Below are positions 60,043 through 64,000 of a stretch of 64,000 bases of DNA, piece after piece; position 1 is the first letter of the stretch, and each line of letters begins with the position of its first letter. The translations under genes were made by a program, and so were the position numbers. The DNA is from Cloeon dipterum. Lineage: Eukaryota > Arthropoda > Insecta > Ephemeroptera > Baetidae. The DNA is taken from contig NC_088789.1 in NCBI RefSeq assembly GCF_949628265.1, positions 4,890,886-4,954,885 of the forward strand, in the 5' to 3' direction. The notes beneath the pieces are model-generated. The model worked only from the letters and a program-made list of their open reading frames with translations, searched no databases and was not told the DNA's origin.

Positions 60043-60812
60043 ATGGTGGTTATGAGCAGTTATCGCGAGCCGAGCGGCGAGATTCGCCATCAGGAATCCA
60101 ACACACGTGCTTTCGTGAACGAAAGGGAATTGGGCAGCGGCACCCTTTACATTGCAGAATCGTAATATACCCTGTCCAATCGCAAGAAAATCATACATGT
60201 CTCCTACTCCTTAGCATTCTGTCGTGGAAGAGCAGCACCTCGGAGGATGGATTCAGCCTCGAGTACCCTCACATTTCTCTTCACGCTGTCTCGAAGGACT
60301 TCTCCAACTTCCCTCACGAATGTCTCTACATCATGCTGGACGCTGACGTCGACAATACAGGTTTGTTGTTCACAGAGAAAAATTAAAGATGACAGTTAAA
60401 ATCTCCTTTAAACAGCAGAGGCTGGTGATGACGACGAGGAAGAGGATAACTTGACAATCGTCAGATTTGTTCCTGCAGACAAAGGTATTCTGCAACAGCT
60501 ATTTGAAGCTCTAAAAGACTGCCAGCTCCTACATCCAGACCCCAATGACAGTATAAGCGAAGGTAGTGATTGTTTTAAAGAAATAGTCTTAATGAAATCA
60601 AATATTTTTACTTGCAAAAGACGATTTCGAAGGAGAAGATACATTAGCAGCCCTCAATAATATCACAATCCAAAGGATTTGTAAGAACATTTTCATTAAG
60701 TCCAGAGTCTAATAATCATTTGAATTTTTCAGCCACAGACAATGGGAATGGCCATGATCACAGTGACGATGCAATGGATGCTGAACCAGGCCAGTTTGAT
60801 GATGCGGAATAA
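60043..60812 (+). CDS. icln: pICln, methylosome subunit (chloride channel nucleotide-sensitive 1A)
   Basis: pICln is the Sm-protein chaperone of the PRMT5 methylosome that feeds snRNP assembly in the cytosol. Five exons join in one frame: 60043-60161, 60215-60360, 60416-60562, 60621-60680, 60733-60812; 552 nt, 183 residues. Introns are only 52-58 nt. Family signs are LGSGTLYIAES at about 30-40 (compare LGTGTLYIAES), FSLEYPHISLHAVSKD, an acidic stretch DDDEEED (93-99), then VRFVPADK and CQLLHPDPND. The C-terminal tail GQFDDAE matches the vertebrate GQFEDA ending. The PH-like fold would span about 1-140. It is shorter than the human protein (237), mainly between the acidic loops and the tail. 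ATG 60043 or 60052 (MSSYREP) could be the start; the first is used. It converges on Mis12. Confidence 0.95.
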
Positions 60813-60893
60813 CAATGAAGACGTTGACGACAATTATTTGTATGCATTTTGAGATATTAAGTAAATTTAATGGTACAATTTACAACACGATAT

Positions 60894-60899
60894 TTTATT
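60894..60899 (-). terminator. Poly(A) signal of Mis12
   Basis: AATAAA on the minus strand, about 94 bases beyond the Mis12 stop codon. It lies about 80 bases from the pICln stop on the other strand, so the two 3' untranslated regions are very close or overlap. Confidence 0.6.
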
Positions 60900-60992
60900 T
60901 TATAATTCTAAGTTTTTACAATTCTTATGTTAAGGTTTAATTTTGATATGCAACTTTACGAGTCACAAATCTACTAATTATTAACAGTTAAT

Positions 60993-61621
60993 TTAAAGCA
61001 GGTTTTCAACTTTGAGAAGTTGTTCTAGGGTAGATGGCTTAACAAGATTACTTTCTATGCGTTTAGAACACTTTTCAATGTCTTCACATAGAGCTTGAGT
61101 GTGTGGAAACAGGTTTTCAAAGCATTGGATTTCGTCGTTGACAGCTGACTTCAAGAAGCGTACGGCCTCAAATCTTCCAAGGATCTGATCAAACTGTTGG
61201 TCGACTTTGCTGCCAGTGGTGTTGGCATAGCGCATCTGGCACATGTCCTCAGGAAGAACCACGTCGTCGGGGATGTGGAAAATTTTCTGCTCCATCATGT
61301 TCTGCAAGGCACCTAGCTGCTTCTTTGTTTCGTCTACGACTCTCTTGGACACCAAGTCGTAATTCCTGTCAATATGGTCCACTTTGTCCTTCTTGGCCTC
61401 GCCCAGTTGTTTTTTCACCAGCTTTGCCATGTTGCTGAACGCATCATTTGCAGAGTTAAAATAGATATACTCCACTGGAATAAAAATTAAATATATAATA
61501 ATAATTAAAAGCTACTTATTACAGGCTCATGAGGCTTACCTTCTCTGTACAATTCTCGAACTGCTCTATCGTAGAATCTGATTTCGTACTCATCTTTTTC
61601 TAAGGGTGGCTTATCTTCCAT
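60993..61621 (-). CDS. Mis12: Kinetochore protein Mis12
   Basis: Mis12 is a subunit of the Mis12 (MIND) complex that links centromeric chromatin to Ndc80 and Knl1 in the outer kinetochore. Exon 1 is 61540-61621 and exon 2 is 60993-61474, with a 65-nt GT-AG intron; 564 nt, 187 residues (human 205). The N-terminal region DEYEIRFYDRAVRELYREVE resembles the Mis12 helical start, which carries a tyrosine- and phenylalanine-rich segment. The strongest sign is KIFHIPDDVVLPEDMCQ, matching the vertebrate LRIPSNILLPEDKC. The rest is predicted mostly alpha-helical and coiled coil, as in the family. Start ATG 61621 is the only one that joins in phase. The region upstream is shared with a + strand gene start about 630 bases away. 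Confidence 0.85.
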
Positions 61622-62249
61622 TTCAGCCTATTATTTTCTCTCGTCAATGGCCTTTGATGCTGGCTTTCTCAACTTTTACTAAACTCATTCAACAAAAACA
61701 TATGATTCGGAACAACCGGCTGATTCTACCGCCAAATCTTACGATCCGCCTTGAAATTTCCCGCCCTTTTGAGTGCAATGCGATGCTTTTATATTTTTTA
61801 ATGAACATTTTTTTACGTAATCAACGATTACCTTCTGCCTTTTAATTCTCTAGCATCATAATTTAATCATTTAAGTTTTTTTATTTATCAATTGGCACCT
61901 GATTAATTCCGTTTATTAATTTTATCAAAATAACACTACTTCTTACTTCTGATTGTTAGAGGTAACTCATAAGATCACCAGATGTCAGTTTAGTCGACAG
62001 GAAAACGTAGTGAGCGCGACTTGGCAGAAATTATCAGCCATAGTTCCAGGACTGGAGACAGATGGCCTTCGCATGGTCCAAGCGCAACAAATGTTTAGAG
62101 TTTTCAGCACCAGCATCGAGCTCCAGCGAATAGCGAATGAGCGAACTGCGCGAGCGAAGAAAACAACATTTTGGTCCGTTCGAGTCGGGTGCGTGTTAGG
62201 GTGTGAGTGCGTTTGTTTATGAATTTGTGCGGCAGCCCAATTATGAACC
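61622..62249. promoter_or_regulatory. Divergent intergenic region between Mis12 and the next + strand gene
   Basis: About 630 bases between the Mis12 ATG (minus) and the candidate ATG at 62250 (+). The right part (about 61.95-62.23 kb) is GC-richer and reads as a promoter or 5' leader. The left part next to Mis12 is AT-rich. It may act as a bidirectional promoter. Confidence 0.35.
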
Positions 62250-62271
62250 ATGCAAAGTGACATCGGAATCG
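62250..62271 (+). CDS. Candidate first coding exon of a + strand gene leaving the window
   Basis: ATG at 62250 opens MQSDIGI and runs in 22 bases to a strong donor (AATCG followed by GTGAGTCC) at 62272. No second exon can be recognised before the window ends, so the product is unknown. The position, divergent from Mis12 and downstream of a GC-richer leader, supports a gene start. An earlier ATG at 62242 gives only a five-codon frame. Confidence 0.35.
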
Positions 62272-62835
62272 GTGAGTCCAGCTACTTTTTGCGAACCCAC
62301 TCTGTCGGTGTTTTCCTTTTCATTGATATAAGACAGGAGAATTGCGAGAGATTAGAGAATTGTTGAGTTAACGACGATGGCGGCAAAAATGTCTTTGGAA
62401 CGAATTATGGATCTGAAAAACTTATTATGCCGGCAATTCACTTTTCAGAAGCTTTGTTGTGTCATAAATTATCAATTAAGTGCATCGTTAGTTTTTGAAT
62501 TTTGCTTCATTCCAAAATTTAATATCAAAATATTTTTAAGTAGATAAATATATAACAGGTTATTTTGCTACGTGTGAACTGTTCATGTTTTTGGAAATTA
62601 AAAAAAACCTCGATGAAAAATTAATTTTCTTTTAAGTTGCAATTTCCATTCACCTCAAATTATGACTCTATAATTATTTGTAACAGCCACGAGGTTCAAT
62701 TTAAATCTCTAATTGATTTTGACCTTGATACTGAAGTAATAATATCAGTGTAGATTTTTTAATTCAGAACAATAAATTATCTATACTTGAAACGATTGAC
62801 TGGTATTTTATTCTTATTTCTTCATGGAGCAGAAA
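62272..62835. other. AT-rich stretch, possibly intron
   Basis: No coding signal. If the exon at 62250-62271 is real, this is its first intron. Confidence 0.35.
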
Positions 62836-63034
62836 CAATGTAAAACTTTGAACCTAGAGGCTGGGCCTGGGGAGCGAGTCGCGTTCGGCGAAAATTGGCC
62901 AGCCTGCCGGGGGTTGGGGGTGCGCGTGGAGCGAGTGCGCCGGCTTGGTGCTCTCGCCAAGGGTTGGGCGTGCTGTTGATAGTACTCCGACGGACTCTGT
63001 GCGGATCGCACACTTCGATCCCGTCGGCACACCG
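62836..63034 (+). other. GC-rich island ending in a + strand splice donor
   Basis: A GC-rich block with G-rich runs ends in CACACCG followed by GTGAGCC at 63034/63035. It could be an alternative, non-coding first exon for the same downstream + gene as the exon at 62250. Minus-strand open frames across it have no recognisable domain. Confidence 0.25.
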
Positions 63035-63436
63035 GTGAGCCAACATCAATATTTCCTCTGCTTCGCCATTTTGCCAAATTTCAGCCGCTTTTTCCCCACG
63101 AAATCGTTACTTGAGCAGCATTTCTTAACAGCACTAGACCGATGACCGCCAGGTGCAATTTTGGTTTGACAAATGTGGAAAATCCGGGTTTTGCGTCGAA
63201 TTGTATGCACCCATCCTACACTATTTATATGTTTTTTTTAATTAGTTTTGTATTTTACTTTTAACTATTTTTAATACCTTTTAACAGCCTAATTACTGAT
63301 TAACAGAAGACCTTTATCATATCAGTTTTTTGATTCAATTTATTATTTGATACATTTTTAGTCGTTTTTTCCTCGTGACAGTTGACATTTTTAGTCTATC
63401 ATAAAATATGTGTGCATATATGAATAAATGAAAGAG

Positions 63437-63900
63437 CTATATAAAAGCGAACTCATTTTTCTGCTAAAGCAGAACTCTCCCTCCAGCCTCTACTCGACAG
63501 CCTCTGTCTCTCAAAAGTGGTCTTTTCCTTTGATGATGACACTAAAATGCGATGACGATGGCAAAAATTAAAATAGTTCCCAGTGAGATGACTTTTTCTA
63601 TAAAATCAGACACGCCCAGACCCAGAGGCATTCAACAACAGTTCTTATCAGGAATTCATCAGTTTCGTGGAAAATAGTCATTTATTTAATCACTGCGGTT
63701 GGCAAAAATATTCGTCGGGATTTCTAAATCCGCTCCAACCGTAGCTATTTTTGGCTCTTTCGTATTTAACAGTATCTGGTTTTCAAACAGAATACAAATG
63801 TGGATTTCCAGCTAAACGCGCTGATGTTTGTCCGCTTTATGTGTACTTCTTGGACGTTTTGCTCATTTTGTCACAGGTCCGACGGCAGCCATAAAAGGGG
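63437..63900 (+). promoter_or_regulatory. Three TATA boxes near the right edge
   Basis: CTATATAAAAG at 63437, CTATAAAAT at 63598 and CCATAAAAGGGG at 63889. The second is followed about 30 bases later by an initiator-like GGCATTCAACAAC. After the first there is a small TTCTGC/GCAGAA hairpin and a 13-codon ATG frame that ends at TAA. No exon with a recognisable product follows inside the window. Confidence 0.25.
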
Positions 63901-64000
63901 CACGCACGTAATTCAATAGCAGCCTTTGTAATTATGCATTCCTTTACATTTTGTGCCGCTCTGGTTACATAATTTTAGCGTGTTGCTCTACACTACACTC

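Overview
This window looks like nuclear DNA from an arthropod, most likely an insect. It is AT-rich. Five multi-exon genes are split by short GT-AG introns (about 50 to 100 nt within the compact genes). Poly(A) signals are AATAAA, dinucleotide microsatellites occur, and the proteins are animal families (myosin VIIa, tectonic, pICln, Mis12) plus an arthropod-type chitin-binding secreted protein. The closest protein I can name for the large gene is the fly myosin VIIa (crinkled). I cannot name the species.

Layout. From 1 to about 28,000 there is no gene I can defend. This is a gene desert of AT-rich DNA with scattered GC-richer islands, TATA boxes, a few splice-donor-like sites, microsatellites and one striking perfect inverted repeat at 12161-12230. 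At 29177-30237 (+) lie the last five exons of a tectonic-like ciliary transition-zone protein; its 5' half was not found. Converging on it is a complete 32-exon myosin VIIa gene (30510-40619, -), reconstructed exon by exon with a consistent reading frame to 2184 residues. The two genes end within about 40 bases of each other. From 40.6 to 50.9 kb there are only candidates: a small + strand two-exon protein (42264-42684), possible 5' exons on the - strand at 44310 and 49341 that could belong to the myosin gene, and a puzzling multi-frame open stretch at 50.07-50.42 kb. At 50952-55409 (-) is a four-exon secreted protein with six chitin-binding type-2 domains. After another gene-poor stretch with a pre-miRNA-like hairpin (59669-59723), the right end holds pICln (60043-60812, +) converging on the kinetochore gene Mis12 (60993-61621, -). 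A further + strand gene seems to start at 62250 and leave the window.

How they fit together. There is no operon logic. Myosin VIIa and tectonic both act in actin- or microtubule-based sensory structures, and pICln and Mis12 are housekeeping genes sharing a convergent 3' space. These pairings may be chance neighbourhoods. All exon boundaries below were read by eye from splice signals, frame continuity and family resemblance, without alignment tools.
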